A DNA stretch of 39,698 nucleotides from an uncultured Eubacteriales bacterium (GTDB taxonomy: Bacteria; Bacillota; Clostridia; Christensenellales; Aristaeellaceae). The stretch covers positions 1-39,698 of the forward strand of contig CACZLE010000020.1 of assembly GCA_902781945.1 (NCBI GenBank). The letters run 5' to 3'. The notes beneath the pieces are model-generated. The model ran no database searches. It was not told the origin of the DNA and saw only the letters and a program-made list of their open reading frames with translations. The translations under genes were made by a program, and so were the position numbers. Positions 8,109-15,401 of this stretch are shown piece after piece. How positions within the stretch are numbered: position 1 is the stretch's first letter; each line of letters opens with the position of its first letter.

Positions 8109-8720
8109 AGGCTTCCACACCGCCGTCACCAGCGGCAGGAATCGAAACAATGAGAGGTATTGCATGGCAAATATAGAGTTGGTTCCGTTGGAGCAGACCG
8201 ACCGGGAGCAGTTTATCAAAGACAATCAGGAAGCGTTCAACTACGGCGCTCTGGAAGAGTTTGGACGCAGGGACGATCACTTCGAGGAAGACGGAGAAAT
8301 CATCTCCCGCGAGACAATTGAGAAATCCATTGACGGCGGGGAGGCTTACCGCATCATGCAGGACGGCAAGCCGGTCGGCGGTGTTGTGATAAAAGTTGAT
8401 GGTGAGCGCGGCGATCTTGATCTGTTGTTTGTTTCTCCGCACGTCCACAGCAAGGGCATCGGCTATGCCGCTTGGTGCGCGGTGGAAAAGCTGCACCCGG
8501 AGGTTACCGTCTGGGAGACCGTCACGCCGTATTTTGAGAAGCGGAACATTCATTTCTACGTGAACCGCTGCGGCTTTCACATCGTGGAGTTTTTCAACAG
8601 CCACCATCCTGATCCCAATGATCCGGATATGTCAGAGCAGGCGGATGAACAGTTCCCCGACGGAATGTTTAGGTTCGAGAAGAGGCTGAAATGAGGACTA
8701 ACCAAGGCTCCCACACTGCC
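8109..8720 (+). repeat. Imperfect 16-bp repeat after two neighbouring genes
   Basis: AGGCTTCCACACCGCC (8109-8124) follows the HEAT gene, and AGGCTCCCACACTGCC (8705-8720) follows the next GNAT gene, matching at 14 of 16 positions. Each copy lies within 20 bases of a stop codon. The repeat has no strong hairpin or T-run, so it is not a terminator. It may mark duplicated or inserted single-gene units. Confidence 0.4.
8164..8694 (+). CDS. GNAT family N-acetyltransferase
   Basis: A 176-residue GNAT protein. Strand 4 and the acetyl-CoA loop read LDLLFVSPHVHSKGIG, with the Q/R-x-x-G-x-G/A pattern as HSKGIG. ETVTPYFEKRNIHFYVNRCGF corresponds to the C-terminal motif B region, and the protein ends with an acidic tail. 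The ATG at 8164 follows AGAGG by 6 bases. It is unrelated in detail to the GNAT at 6935 despite sharing the family. The acceptor is unknown. It lies in the AT-richer patch with the HEAT gene. Confidence 0.83.
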   Translation: MANIELVPLEQTDREQFIKDNQEAFNYGALEEFGRRDDHFEEDGEIISRETIEKSIDGGEAYRIMQDGKPVGGVVIKVDGERGDLDLLFVSPHVHSKGIGYAAWCAVEKLHPEVTVWETVTPYFEKRNIHFYVNRCGFHIVEFFNSHHPDPNDPDMSEQADEQFPDGMFRFEKRLK

Positions 8721-8775
8721 ATTATCGACGACGGTGAAGGATCCTTGTTTTATGCCTCAATAAGGTAAAAAAGCC

Positions 8776-9225
8776 ATGCAAAGAACGGAAAATGTGGAAT
8801 TGACCGTGCTGTGCCTGATCACGGACGGGAAGAAGATGCTGCTGCAAAACCGAGTGAAGCGGGATTGGCAGGGCTATACCCTGCCCGGCGGACACGTGGA
8901 GCCGGGCGAATCCTTTGTGGACGCGGTGAAGCGGGAAATGCGGGAGGAAACCGGGCTGGAGATCCAGCATCCCCGGCTGGTGGGCGTCAAGCAGTTTCCC
9001 ATCAAGAACGGGCGCTACGTGGTGCTGCTGTTCAAGGCGGAGGAATTCACGGGCCAGGTGATCTCCTCCGAGGAAGGGAAAATGGAATGGATCACCCCGG
9101 AGGAGCTCCCGAGCCTGCGCACCGTGGACGATTTTGACGCCCTGCTGCGGGTGATGAACGACCCGGAGCTGACGGAATTCCAATATCTGGTGGACGGGGA
9201 TCGCTGGGACGCGGTGATCCGGTAA
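8776..9225 (+). CDS. Nudix hydrolase (MutT-like)
   Basis: A 149-residue pyrophosphohydrolase of X-linked nucleoside diphosphates. The Nudix box runs from G39 to L61: G39, E45, then REMREETGL with E54, E57 and E58 as metal ligands. It fits the G-x5-E-x7-REUXEEXGU consensus exactly. The N-terminal strand VELTVLCLI and the C-terminal WITPEELPSL segment resemble 8-oxo-dGTP diphosphatases of the MutT/YtkD kind, but the substrate is unproven. The ribosome site is weak (TAAGG, 10 bases before the ATG). GC-rich codon use returns here, so the foreign-looking patch ends just before this gene. Confidence 0.9.
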   Translation: MQRTENVELTVLCLITDGKKMLLQNRVKRDWQGYTLPGGHVEPGESFVDAVKREMREETGLEIQHPRLVGVKQFPIKNGRYVVLLFKAEEFTGQVISSEEGKMEWITPEELPSLRTVDDFDALLRVMNDPELTEFQYLVDGDRWDAVIR

Positions 9226-9265
9226 AGGACCGCCAATTCTTGCCTCTTTTGCCAACATCTGATCA

Positions 9266-9294
9266 TTGACCGGACGCGGCGCTTGGTTTACAGT
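9266..9294 (+). promoter_or_regulatory. Promoter of the exported protein at 9329
   Basis: TTGACC (9266-9271) and TACAGT (9289-9294) are separated by 17 bases. It is a good sigma-A promoter with a leader of about 28 bases to the ATG at 9329. Confidence 0.65.
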
Positions 9295-9328
9295 ACAGGC
9301 AGACCAAGCTGCAAAAGAGGTGAAGAGA

Positions 9329-10096
9329 ATGAAAAGGTTCCTTTGGCTGCTGACGGCCCTGCTGCTCTGCGCGGGCGGCATGGCGGAGGAAAACCCGCTG
9401 ACCCTGCGGACGGATTACACCCTGGCCCAGGGCCGGGCGACCCTGTACTGGCTGGACAGCGGCCACGGCGCTCCCTATACCCTGTATTATACCCTGATGG
9501 ACGAAACGCCGGACAGGCAGGCGGAATACTGCCGGATGGGCATACTGGAGCGCAGCTGCACCCTGGATCACCTGGTCCCCGGCGGCGCCTATTGGATCGT
9601 GCTGACAGATCAGGCGGGACACAGCGACGAAATGGTGCTGGAACTGCCCGAGGCCGAGCCCTTTGCGGATGGCAAGCTGACCGCCCGCCATATTTCCTGC
9701 GGGGCGGCCCTGCGGAGCCGGCCCGTCTATTGGCAGACTAACCAGGACATCCGCAGCGAAAACAGGCTCTATGCCTCCGAGATCCTGGAAAACATGGGCA
9801 TGACGGAATACGGCGTCCGGTTCTTTCTGGGATATCCCGAATTGAAAGAGCCGCGGGGCTATCACACGCTGCTGGTGTTCCGCGCGCCCGGCGGCTTTGC
9901 GTGCTCCTACTATCTGGGACAGATCGTCTATGAAAGCGGCGGCGCGCCCTCCATCAAAATGTATTGGCCCTTCCTGGGCAACGAGTTCTTTGAATATCTC
10001 TACGAATGGACGGGCAGCATCCCCGCGGGCACCTACACGATAGACTGCTACTTCAACGGCATGGCCGCTGCCAGCACGAGCTTTGAGCTGTATTAA
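9329..10096 (+). CDS. Exported protein of unknown function with fibronectin III-like N-terminal part
   Basis: A 255-residue protein with a clear signal peptide (KR, a hydrophobic run of Leu/Ala, then GGMAEENP). The segment of about 25-100 has the alternating pattern of a fibronectin type III-like fold: ATLYWLDSGHGAPYTLYY, and later CTLDHLVPGGAYWIVL, like the 'L-x-P-G-x-x-Y-x-I' signature. The C-terminal part is beta-rich and ends IPAGTYTIDCYFNG, resembling an Ig-like domain. It has no lipobox and no anchor. The ATG at 9329 is chosen because GAGG lies 8 bases upstream and the signal peptide starts there. It has its own promoter and converges on the zinc operon. Function not recognised. Confidence 0.75.
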   Translation: MKRFLWLLTALLLCAGGMAEENPLTLRTDYTLAQGRATLYWLDSGHGAPYTLYYTLMDETPDRQAEYCRMGILERSCTLDHLVPGGAYWIVLTDQAGHSDEMVLELPEAEPFADGKLTARHISCGAALRSRPVYWQTNQDIRSENRLYASEILENMGMTEYGVRFFLGYPELKEPRGYHTLLVFRAPGGFACSYYLGQIVYESGGAPSIKMYWPFLGNEFFEYLYEWTGSIPAGTYTIDCYFNGMAAASTSFELY

Positions 10097-10130
10097 AAAA
10101 CGCTCCCAAGATTGGGAGCATTTTTTATTG
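10097..10130. terminator. Bidirectional terminator between convergent genes
   Basis: GCTCCCAA (10102-10109) pairs with TTGGGAGC (10112-10119), with A-rich sequence before and T-rich sequence after. It can therefore stop transcription from the exported-protein gene (plus) and from the zinc operon (minus). Confidence 0.85.
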
Positions 10131-10550
10131 CTCATTCCAGGTGAGCTCCGCGTCCATCAGGTGAATGTAATCGTAGCCATCCTCCTGATAGATCTCAAAG
10201 CGTCCGCATACGGTGATCTCCGTGCCGAAATCGGGATAATCCACGGGCCACAGGTGGTCGCCCGCCCACACGAATTCCACGCCCATGGAGCAGCAGCCCG
10301 TGCTGTCGGAGATCTGCACCGACTGATAGACCCGATCCAGGGTCATATCCTCAAAATAATCGAACCAGCCGGTGACGCGGACGATCTTGCCCACATAGTT
10401 TTCCGGGGACAGGTTCATATCGTAGATCTGCGCATAGGCCACCACGTCGCTGAGGCCCGACAGATCCACGTCGATTACCTGCTCCGAAAGGGCCGCCGGG
10501 GGCAGCAGGGCAAGCAGCAGAACGAAACAAACAATCTTTAATCTTTTCAT
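10125..10550 (-). CDS. Exported D-x-T-x-C-C protein, last gene of the zinc operon
   Basis: A 141-residue protein with signal peptide (MKRLKIVCFVLLLALLPPAA, cut near LSE). The mature part looks like an OB-fold: LSPENYVGKIVRVTGWF, then strands, then D82-S-T-x-C86-C87 followed by MGVEF. The same D-x-T-x-C-C pattern occurs in the preceding lipoprotein (10547-11272), so the two are distant paralogues. Its start overlaps the stop of that gene (ATGA, 10547-10550), indicating translational coupling. By context it is an extracytoplasmic accessory of zinc uptake, and the adjacent Cys pair could bind metal or form a disulfide; this is inference. No characterised family is recognised. Confidence 0.78.
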   Translation of the reverse strand: MKRLKIVCFVLLLALLPPAALSEQVIDVDLSGLSDVVAYAQIYDMNLSPENYVGKIVRVTGWFDYFEDMTLDRVYQSVQISDSTGCCSMGVEFVWAGDHLWPVDYPDFGTEITVCGRFEIYQEDGYDYIHLMDAELTWNEQ

Positions 10551-11272
10551 TCTGTGATCTCAATGGTGGCGTTGCTGATGACGGAGCTGGCGATCACGCC
10601 CCGCAGCTTCACCGAGGTGCCGATGGCGGGCATGGTGGCTTCGCTGCTGAAGCCCGTGGTCCAATAGCCGTCATAGTAGGGGTCCTGGATGTTTTCCAGA
10701 TCGTAGATGCGGCCATAGGCGGTGGCTTCCCGGCCTTCAAACTGCTCGGGATGGGTGTTGATGCTGGCCAGCTGCACATACTCCAGGGTATGGCTCATGG
10801 TGAGCATATCGATATCGGCGGTGGGGCCGGTGTACTTGGTCAGGGTATTGACCTTGGCTTCGTCGATCCAATACTTGTCCAGGGCGGCGTCATTGCCCCG
10901 GAAAACGCCGGTGACCTCCACCAGGGAGCCGTTGGCGGGCAGATTGGAGGTATCCGCGATATTCAGCTCCCACTGCCAGTCGCAGCACTTGGTCTGATCC
11001 AGCACGCCCCACACATAATAGCGGTTGATCCCGCTGTAAGCGTCCTCGATGGTGGTGAACACGCCGCGCTTGGAGACGGATTTTCCGTCGTACTGGGTGG
11101 CGTAATCATTCTGGAAAATGTTCTGATAGAGGGTATATTCCGCCTGGTTGATCACCGTGGGAATGGAGCTGGTGGTCTCCGCCAGGGGCGCGGCTTCCTT
11201 CTTTTCACCGCAGGCGCTGAGCAGCAGCACAGCCGCCAGCAGCAGGCAAACAAGAGCGATTCTTTTCTTCAT
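10547..11272 (-). CDS. Lipoprotein with D-x-T-x-C-C motif, in the zinc operon
   Basis: A 241-residue predicted lipoprotein with lipobox L18-S-A-C21 after a hydrophobic leader. Two OB-like units seem present. The first (about 45-140) runs from YDGKSVSKRGVFTTIED to D92-Q-T-K-C96-C97. The second (about 160-241) starts THPEQFEGREATAYGRIYD and ends in short beta strands. The first unit shares D-x-T-x-C-C and the 'x-Y-x-G-K/R-x-V' start with the next gene. The ATG at 11272 is chosen because AAAGGA precedes it and the leader begins there. The gene begins 19 bases after znuB stops, so it belongs to the operon. It is probably membrane-anchored outside the cell, near ZnuA. Function unknown. Confidence 0.8.
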   Translation of the reverse strand: MKKRIALVCLLLAAVLLLSACGEKKEAAPLAETTSSIPTVINQAEYTLYQNIFQNDYATQYDGKSVSKRGVFTTIEDAYSGINRYYVWGVLDQTKCCDWQWELNIADTSNLPANGSLVEVTGVFRGNDAALDKYWIDEAKVNTLTKYTGPTADIDMLTMSHTLEYVQLASINTHPEQFEGREATAYGRIYDLENIQDPYYDGYWTTGFSSEATMPAIGTSVKLRGVIASSVISNATIEITE

Positions 11273-11291
11273 GGAGTTTTTTCCTTTCGGT

Positions 11292-12146
11292 TTATTTTCT
11301 GACAGCGCCGCGAACAGCGTCAAACAGGCAGAACAGCAGGAAGGCGGCCAGGTCGATGGCCACGATGGTGGAGCCCACGGGGGTGCTTTGCACGATGGAC
11401 ACCAGGATGCCCGTCAGGGCGCAAATCACAGAAAGCACCGCGGAGCAGATGGTGACGGACTTGAAGCTCTTGAACACCCGCATGGCGGACATGGCCGGGA
11501 AGATGATCAGGGCCGAGATCAGCAAGCTGCCTACCAGGTTCATGGCCAGCACGATGATGACGGCGATGACCACGGCGATGAGCAGGTTGTAGGCCTCCAC
11601 CCGGGTGCCGCTGGAGCGGGCGAAGTTTTCATCGAAGGTGACGGCAAAGATCTTGTTGTAAAACAGGATGAAGATGGCCACCACCACCACGGACAGGGCG
11701 ATGCAGAGCCACACTTCCGTCTGGGACAGGGTCAGAATGGAGGTGGAGCCGAACAGCGTGGAGCAAACGTCGCCGGACAGATTGGCCGAGGCGCTGAAAA
11801 GGTTGAGCAGCAGATAGCCGATGGCCATGGTGCTCACCGAGATCAGCGCGATGGCGGCGTCGCCCTTGATGCGGCTGTTCTGGCCCGCCCGCAGCAGCAG
11901 GATGGCGCACAGGATGGTGACGGGCATGGTGAAAAGCATGTCGTCCGCCAGATGCAGCACGCCCGCCACAGCCATGGCCGCGAAGGCCACGTGGGACAAG
12001 CCGTCGCCGATGAAGGAAAAGCGCTTGAGCACCAGGGTGACGCCCAGGAGCGAGGAGCACAGGGCGATGAGCACGCCCACGATCAGCGCATAGCGCACAA
12101 AGGGAAACTGCAAATACATCTGAATGGTCTCAAGCATGGCCCTCAT
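11292..12146 (-). CDS. znuB: Zinc/metal ABC transporter permease ZnuB (ABC-3 family)
   Basis: A 284-residue membrane subunit of a cluster A-I metal importer. It contains about eight hydrophobic helices and the family segments KRFSFIGDGLSHVAFAAMAV (the coupling region) and LISALIIFPAMSAM. It forms the channel for Zn2+ delivered by ZnuA and is driven by ZnuC. The ATG at 12146 is preferred over 12137 because GGAGG lies 6 bases upstream; this gives a 17-base overlap with the znuC 3' end. Mn2+ or Fe2+ transport is possible in principle, because ABC-3 permeases do not reveal the metal. The His/acidic loop of the binding protein favours zinc. Confidence 0.92.
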   Translation of the reverse strand: MRAMLETIQMYLQFPFVRYALIVGVLIALCSSLLGVTLVLKRFSFIGDGLSHVAFAAMAVAGVLHLADDMLFTMPVTILCAILLLRAGQNSRIKGDAAIALISVSTMAIGYLLLNLFSASANLSGDVCSTLFGSTSILTLSQTEVWLCIALSVVVVAIFILFYNKIFAVTFDENFARSSGTRVEAYNLLIAVVIAVIIVLAMNLVGSLLISALIIFPAMSAMRVFKSFKSVTICSAVLSVICALTGILVSIVQSTPVGSTIVAIDLAAFLLFCLFDAVRGAVRK

Positions 12147-12843
12147 CCCCTTCCTCCGCCAGGAAGCGGCTGCCAATGGCGCTGTGGCGGTATTCCTCCG
12201 TGGGACCGAAGAACATGGTGGCGCCCACGTGGAGGATCTTGTTGGCATAATGGACGGCGGCGCCGATATCATGAGAGATCATGATGATGGTGACACCCTC
12301 ATGGTTGAGCTGCTCGATAAGGCTGTACATTTCCGCCGTCACCTTGGGGTCCAGGCCCGCCACGGGTTCATCCAGCAGCAGCAGCTTCTGGGTGGCGCAC
12401 AGGGCACGGGCCAGCAAGACCCGCTGCTGCTGACCGCCGGACAATTCCCGATAGCAGCGCTTGGCGAACTGGGTGACGCGCATGCGCTCCATATTCTTCC
12501 GGGCCAACTCCTTTTCCGCCGGACCGTAGAAGGGACGGTTTCCCACCCGGGCCTGGCAGCCGCTGAGCACGATCTCCCACACGGTGGCGGGAAAATCCCG
12601 CTGCACCTGGGTCTGCTGAGGCAGATAACCCACCTCGTTATTGCGCAGGCCGTCGCCGAAGGTGATGGAGCCGCCCAGGGGCTTTTGCAGCCCTAAAATA
12701 GTTTTCATCAGGGTGGATTTGCCGGAGCCATTCTCGCCCACGATGCACAGATAATCTCCCTGATCGATGCTGAAATTCACATTCTGACGGATCACGTGGC
12801 CCTCATAGCCCAGGGCCAGATCCTTGACTGTCAACTGTGCCAT
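12130..12843 (-). CDS. znuC: Zinc ABC transporter ATPase ZnuC
   Basis: A 237-residue ABC ATPase. It has Walker A GENGSGKST, the Q-loop in LPQQTQVQRDFP, the signature LSGGQQQRVLLARAL, Walker B LLLLDEPVAGLD and the switch His in ISHDIGAAVHYA. Both the sequence and the neighbours place it in the metal-chelate (ZnuC/MntB) group that powers the permease encoded immediately downstream. The ATG at 12843 follows GGAGG; the 14-base gap to znuA and the overlap with znuB show one operon. Confidence 0.94.
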   Translation of the reverse strand: MAQLTVKDLALGYEGHVIRQNVNFSIDQGDYLCIVGENGSGKSTLMKTILGLQKPLGGSITFGDGLRNNEVGYLPQQTQVQRDFPATVWEIVLSGCQARVGNRPFYGPAEKELARKNMERMRVTQFAKRCYRELSGGQQQRVLLARALCATQKLLLLDEPVAGLDPKVTAEMYSLIEQLNHEGVTIIMISHDIGAAVHYANKILHVGATMFFGPTEEYRHSAIGSRFLAEEGDEGHA

Positions 12844-12856
12844 GTTCTCGCCTCCA

Positions 12857-13822
12857 TCATTCCGCGTCCAGGGCCTGCGCAAAGACCGCCAGATTCTTTT
12901 CCATGACGCCCAGATAGGTGACGCCCTCGCTGATGGCCTTGGCCGTGGTGCCCTGCATGCTGTCCACGGTGAGCACCTGCTGGTTTTTGTCCGCGGTGCT
13001 CTGCACGATGGTCTCGGCAATGCGGTGGTCGGTGCCCTCGATGGTCAGCACGGCGGGCAGCTGCAATTCGTTGGTCTTTCCCGCCAGAAAAACGATGGTC
13101 TGGAAGCTGGCTTCGGTCTCGGCGGAGCAGCCGGAGAAAGCGGCGTAATAGTTCAGGTCATAGTCGTCCGCCAGATAGCGGAAGGGGAAGCGATCCCCGA
13201 ACAGGATGGTGTCGTAGGCAGCTTTGGCCCGCATATCGGCATACCGGGCATCCAGTTCCTGAAGCTGCGCAATATAGGCGGCTGCGTTGGCCTGATAGGC
13301 CTCCGCATTCTCCGCGTCCAGCTGGCACAGAGCATCCGCGATGGCCTGGGTGAACAGCTGAGCGTTGCGCAGGGACAGCCACACGTGCTCGTCGTATTCG
13401 ATTTCGTCCTCGTCGTGGTCGTACTCTTCTCCCTCCGCTTGCATGCCTTCCACCAATTCTTCTTCCTTGGCGGCCTCGCCCAGGATCTCCATCAGGCTGA
13501 GCGCGATCTGATCCTGATTGATCAGGTGTTTCTGGGCGTCCTCCACCCATTCGTCGGATTCGCCGCCCACATAGATAAACAGGTCGCAGCTGGCCACCCG
13601 CAGGATATCCTGGGCGGTGGGATTGAAGGAATGCAGATCCACGCCGCTGTCCATGAGCAGGATCAGTTCCGCGTCGCTGTTATCCCCCAGCACCTGCCGG
13701 GTCCAATCGTAGAGCGGGAAGGTGGCGGCCACGATGGTGATTTTCTTTTCCGCCAGGGCAGGCGCAAACAGGCTGGCGGTCAAAAGGGCCAGCAGAAGCA
13801 ATAAAGCTGTGATTTTTTTCAT
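12857..13822 (-). CDS. znuA: Zinc-binding substrate protein ZnuA/AdcA-like
   Basis: A 321-residue cluster A-I solute-binding protein, exported by a signal peptide ending APALAE. It captures Zn2+ outside the cell and hands it to ZnuB. Likely ligands are H64 (in SGVDLHSFNP) and H146 (in DEHVWLS). A mobile acidic/His loop (about 120-145, EEYDHDEDEIEYDEH) is typical of zinc rather than manganese binders. The third ligand position, usually His in a 'H-x-A-F' context, reads FGDRFPF here, so D210 may replace it. AAGGAGA lies before the ATG at 13822. The gene is second in the operon, after the His/Cys microprotein. Confidence 0.9.
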   Translation of the reverse strand: MKKITALLLLLALLTASLFAPALAEKKITIVAATFPLYDWTRQVLGDNSDAELILLMDSGVDLHSFNPTAQDILRVASCDLFIYVGGESDEWVEDAQKHLINQDQIALSLMEILGEAAKEEELVEGMQAEGEEYDHDEDEIEYDEHVWLSLRNAQLFTQAIADALCQLDAENAEAYQANAAAYIAQLQELDARYADMRAKAAYDTILFGDRFPFRYLADDYDLNYYAAFSGCSAETEASFQTIVFLAGKTNELQLPAVLTIEGTDHRIAETIVQSTADKNQQVLTVDSMQGTTAKAISEGVTYLGVMEKNLAVFAQALDAE

Positions 13823-13914
13823 AATTGTCTCCTTTTCGATCAACTGAAAATGGGCATAAAAATACAAGGCGATGCCGCCGACCCGTTTCCGGTCGGCCAT
13901 CCCTTGCCCCTCAG

Positions 13915-14214
13915 TCAATCGTCCAGGCGAATCTTCCACCCCACCAACGTACCGTGGGCCGCGCGCCGGGGCGCGATCTGCGGCAGGCAAAGCTGCCCCA
14001 GAAGCCGCAGCGCAAACAGAGCCGCCAACGCGGGCAGCAACGCCACAAGGCCATGCAGCACCCGCTCGACCCGCGCCAGAAGGATGCAGATCAGGCAGCA
14101 TTCGCCGGTGCACACATGGTTGGCCGCACGGACGATACAGACGGAAGAAAACAGCAGCGACATGATCAGCAGCGCGCACAGAAGCAGCGCCACGGTTCTT
14201 CTCATGATCCGCAT
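13915..14214 (-). CDS. Small His/Cys-rich membrane protein heading the zinc operon
   Basis: A 99-residue protein with two hydrophobic segments (about 7-29 and 54-75). Between them, just after the first, lies H33-x-C35-x3-C39-C40-x2-C43, a compact possible metal site that would face outside after export. The C-terminus is basic and ends in a short strand-like LVGWKIRLDD. The ATG at 14214 has AGGAGG 8 bases upstream; an in-frame ATG at 14241 lies before this site. A consensus promoter directly precedes it, so it is the first gene of the znu operon. A role in zinc binding or sensing near the membrane is inference; no named family is recognised. Confidence 0.75.
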   Translation of the reverse strand: MRIMRRTVALLLCALLIMSLLFSSVCIVRAANHVCTGECCLICILLARVERVLHGLVALLPALAALFALRLLGQLCLPQIAPRRAAHGTLVGWKIRLDD

Positions 14215-14250
14215 GGCTTTTTCCTCCTTTCCGGGCTTCATCCGTTATTC

Positions 14251-14285
14251 ATCCTGTATTTTATCACAGAATCCCAGGATGTCAA
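14251..14285 (-). promoter_or_regulatory. Promoter and operator candidate of the zinc operon
   Basis: On the minus strand TTGACA (14280-14285) and TAAAAT (14258-14263) are separated by 16 bases, with an extended TGA before the -10. An inverted repeat ATCCTG/CAGGAT (14251-14256 and 14275-14280) and an inner CTGT-N8-ACAG (14255-14270) cover the -10. They could be a Zur/Fur-type operator, but the sequence is not a recognised Zur box. Confidence 0.75.
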
Positions 14286-14339
14286 CCTTTTAAGCCGAGC
14301 GCAATGGTCGGGATTGTGTAAAATAATTGTAAACACAAG

Positions 14340-14363
14340 CGCCTCCGGCTCAAACCGGAGGCG
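14340..14363 (-). terminator. Intrinsic terminator of the prs operon
   Basis: CGCCTCCGG (14340-14348) pairs with CCGGAGGCG (14355-14363), a 9-bp GC-rich stem with a 6-base loop just past the GNAT stop codon. Read on the minus strand the tail is only moderately T-rich. It separates the prs operon from the zinc operon. Confidence 0.7.
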
Positions 14364-14373
14364 ATCCCAGCAA

Positions 14374-14901
14374 TTATTTCGCAAAATCCACAAATTCTTC
14401 TGGAATAAGGGCGTAATCCACCGCGGACTGCCACCGGCCCAGCTGATCCTGCCAGCTGTTTTCCCGGACGCCCAGGCGGCGAAAGCCCAGGCGCTCATAG
14501 ACGTGCTGGGCGCGGGTATTATTGAGGTTGGTATCCAGCGTGATGCGTGCCATGCCCCGATGAAACAGGGCGCGTATCAGCAGGGAAAGGATCACCTTGC
14601 CCAGGCCCTTTTCCTGCATGTCGGCTTCGCAGATCTTGATGCCGATCTCGGCTTCCCCTTGGGACTGCACCCGATAGCTGCATTCGCCGATCAGGCGGCC
14701 CTGATATGCGATGACCAGACGGCGGCGGGTATCGTCGGTATCGGTGGAGATCTGCGCGGCGATCTTTTCCTCCGTTGTCCCCAATCCAAGGGGAAAGCCC
14801 GCGTGGGCCATCACCGCGCCGTCGTTCCACCAGGCCGCCAGCTGTTCGCAGTCTGAGGCCTCGGCGTTGCGGATCTCCAGGTCGCCATATACGATACGCA
14901 T
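14374..14901 (-). CDS. GNAT family N-acetyltransferase (RimJ/RimL or SpeG-like)
   Basis: A 175-residue GNAT protein. It opens GDLEIRNAEASDCEQLAAWW, typical of this subgroup. Strand 4 and the acetyl-CoA loop are EIGIKICEADMQEKGLGK, and motif B includes NLNNTRAQHVYERLGFRRLG. The substrate is not predictable; RimJ/RimL, spermidine or antibiotic acetyltransferases share this layout. It begins only 3 bases after the preceding gene and is last of the prs operon, with a terminator following. Base use matches the neighbours, unlike the GNAT at 6935. Confidence 0.85.
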   Translation of the reverse strand: MRIVYGDLEIRNAEASDCEQLAAWWNDGAVMAHAGFPLGLGTTEEKIAAQISTDTDDTRRRLVIAYQGRLIGECSYRVQSQGEAEIGIKICEADMQEKGLGKVILSLLIRALFHRGMARITLDTNLNNTRAQHVYERLGFRRLGVRENSWQDQLGRWQSAVDYALIPEEFVDFAK

Positions 14902-14904
14902 GTT

Positions 14905-15396
14905 TTATTCCTCGATCAGCGTCACGTCGGGCAGGTCGCTTTTCCGCTCCCGGGCCACCCGCAGGGCATGCAGGCGCTGGACCCGCTGGCTGACCCGATG
15001 GCCGGTCAGGGCCTTGCTGCGGTAGCGGTCCAGCAGCATGCGGGAGCCCACAGCCACGGGCAGGGCAGCCACGGCCCCGCCGCCCGCCGCGATGACGGCG
15101 GCCCCCGCGCCCATGGCGGCGCCGGTCTTGATCATGCGGTAGGCCGCGTCGCTGGTGGCGGCCACGCCGGTCTTTTTGCCCATCAGCACCCGGCAGCCCT
15201 CGGTGACCGCGATGACGGAAAAGGGCAGCACGCTGCTGACGGTCTCCAGGGTATCGGTGACGATGCCGGTATCCTCCAGCAGACCCAGGTCCACGCTGAC
15301 GTTATCCGCCAGGGACAGCCCGGCGGACACGGCGTCCACCACGGTATCATGACGGCGCTTTTTATATCGTTCCACCAATTCCTTAAAGGACGGCAT
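14905..15396 (-). CDS. Unknown protein with Gly/Ala-rich membrane segments
   Basis: A 163-residue protein. A charged N-terminus (FKELVERYKKRRHDTVVD) leads to hydrophobic segments near 55-70 (SVLPFSVIAVTEG) and a Gly/Ala-rich stretch near 90-118 (GAAMGAGAAVIAAGGGAVAAL), which resembles a glycine-zipper membrane hairpin. A basic tail follows. The ATG at 15396 is chosen because GGGAGG lies 9 bases upstream. It is third in the prs operon, after a coiled-coil protein with a C-terminal membrane anchor, so the two may act together at the membrane. Function not recognised. Confidence 0.65.
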   Translation of the reverse strand: MPSFKELVERYKKRRHDTVVDAVSAGLSLADNVSVDLGLLEDTGIVTDTLETVSSVLPFSVIAVTEGCRVLMGKKTGVAATSDAAYRMIKTGAAMGAGAAVIAAGGGAVAALPVAVGSRMLLDRYRSKALTGHRVSQRVQRLHALRVARERKSDLPDVTLIEE

Positions 15397-15401
15397 GGTT
15401 T

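Noticed and set aside
8091..8775. Integron cassette array
   Set aside because: The repeated tails lack the paired GTTRRRY/RYYYAAC ends of attC sites and no integrase is present.
11148..12284. A His/Asp/Gly-rich frame that looks like a metal-binding protein
   Set aside because: It is antisense to znuB. The His and Asp codons are the reverse complement of hydrophobic codons, so the metal-binding look is an artefact.
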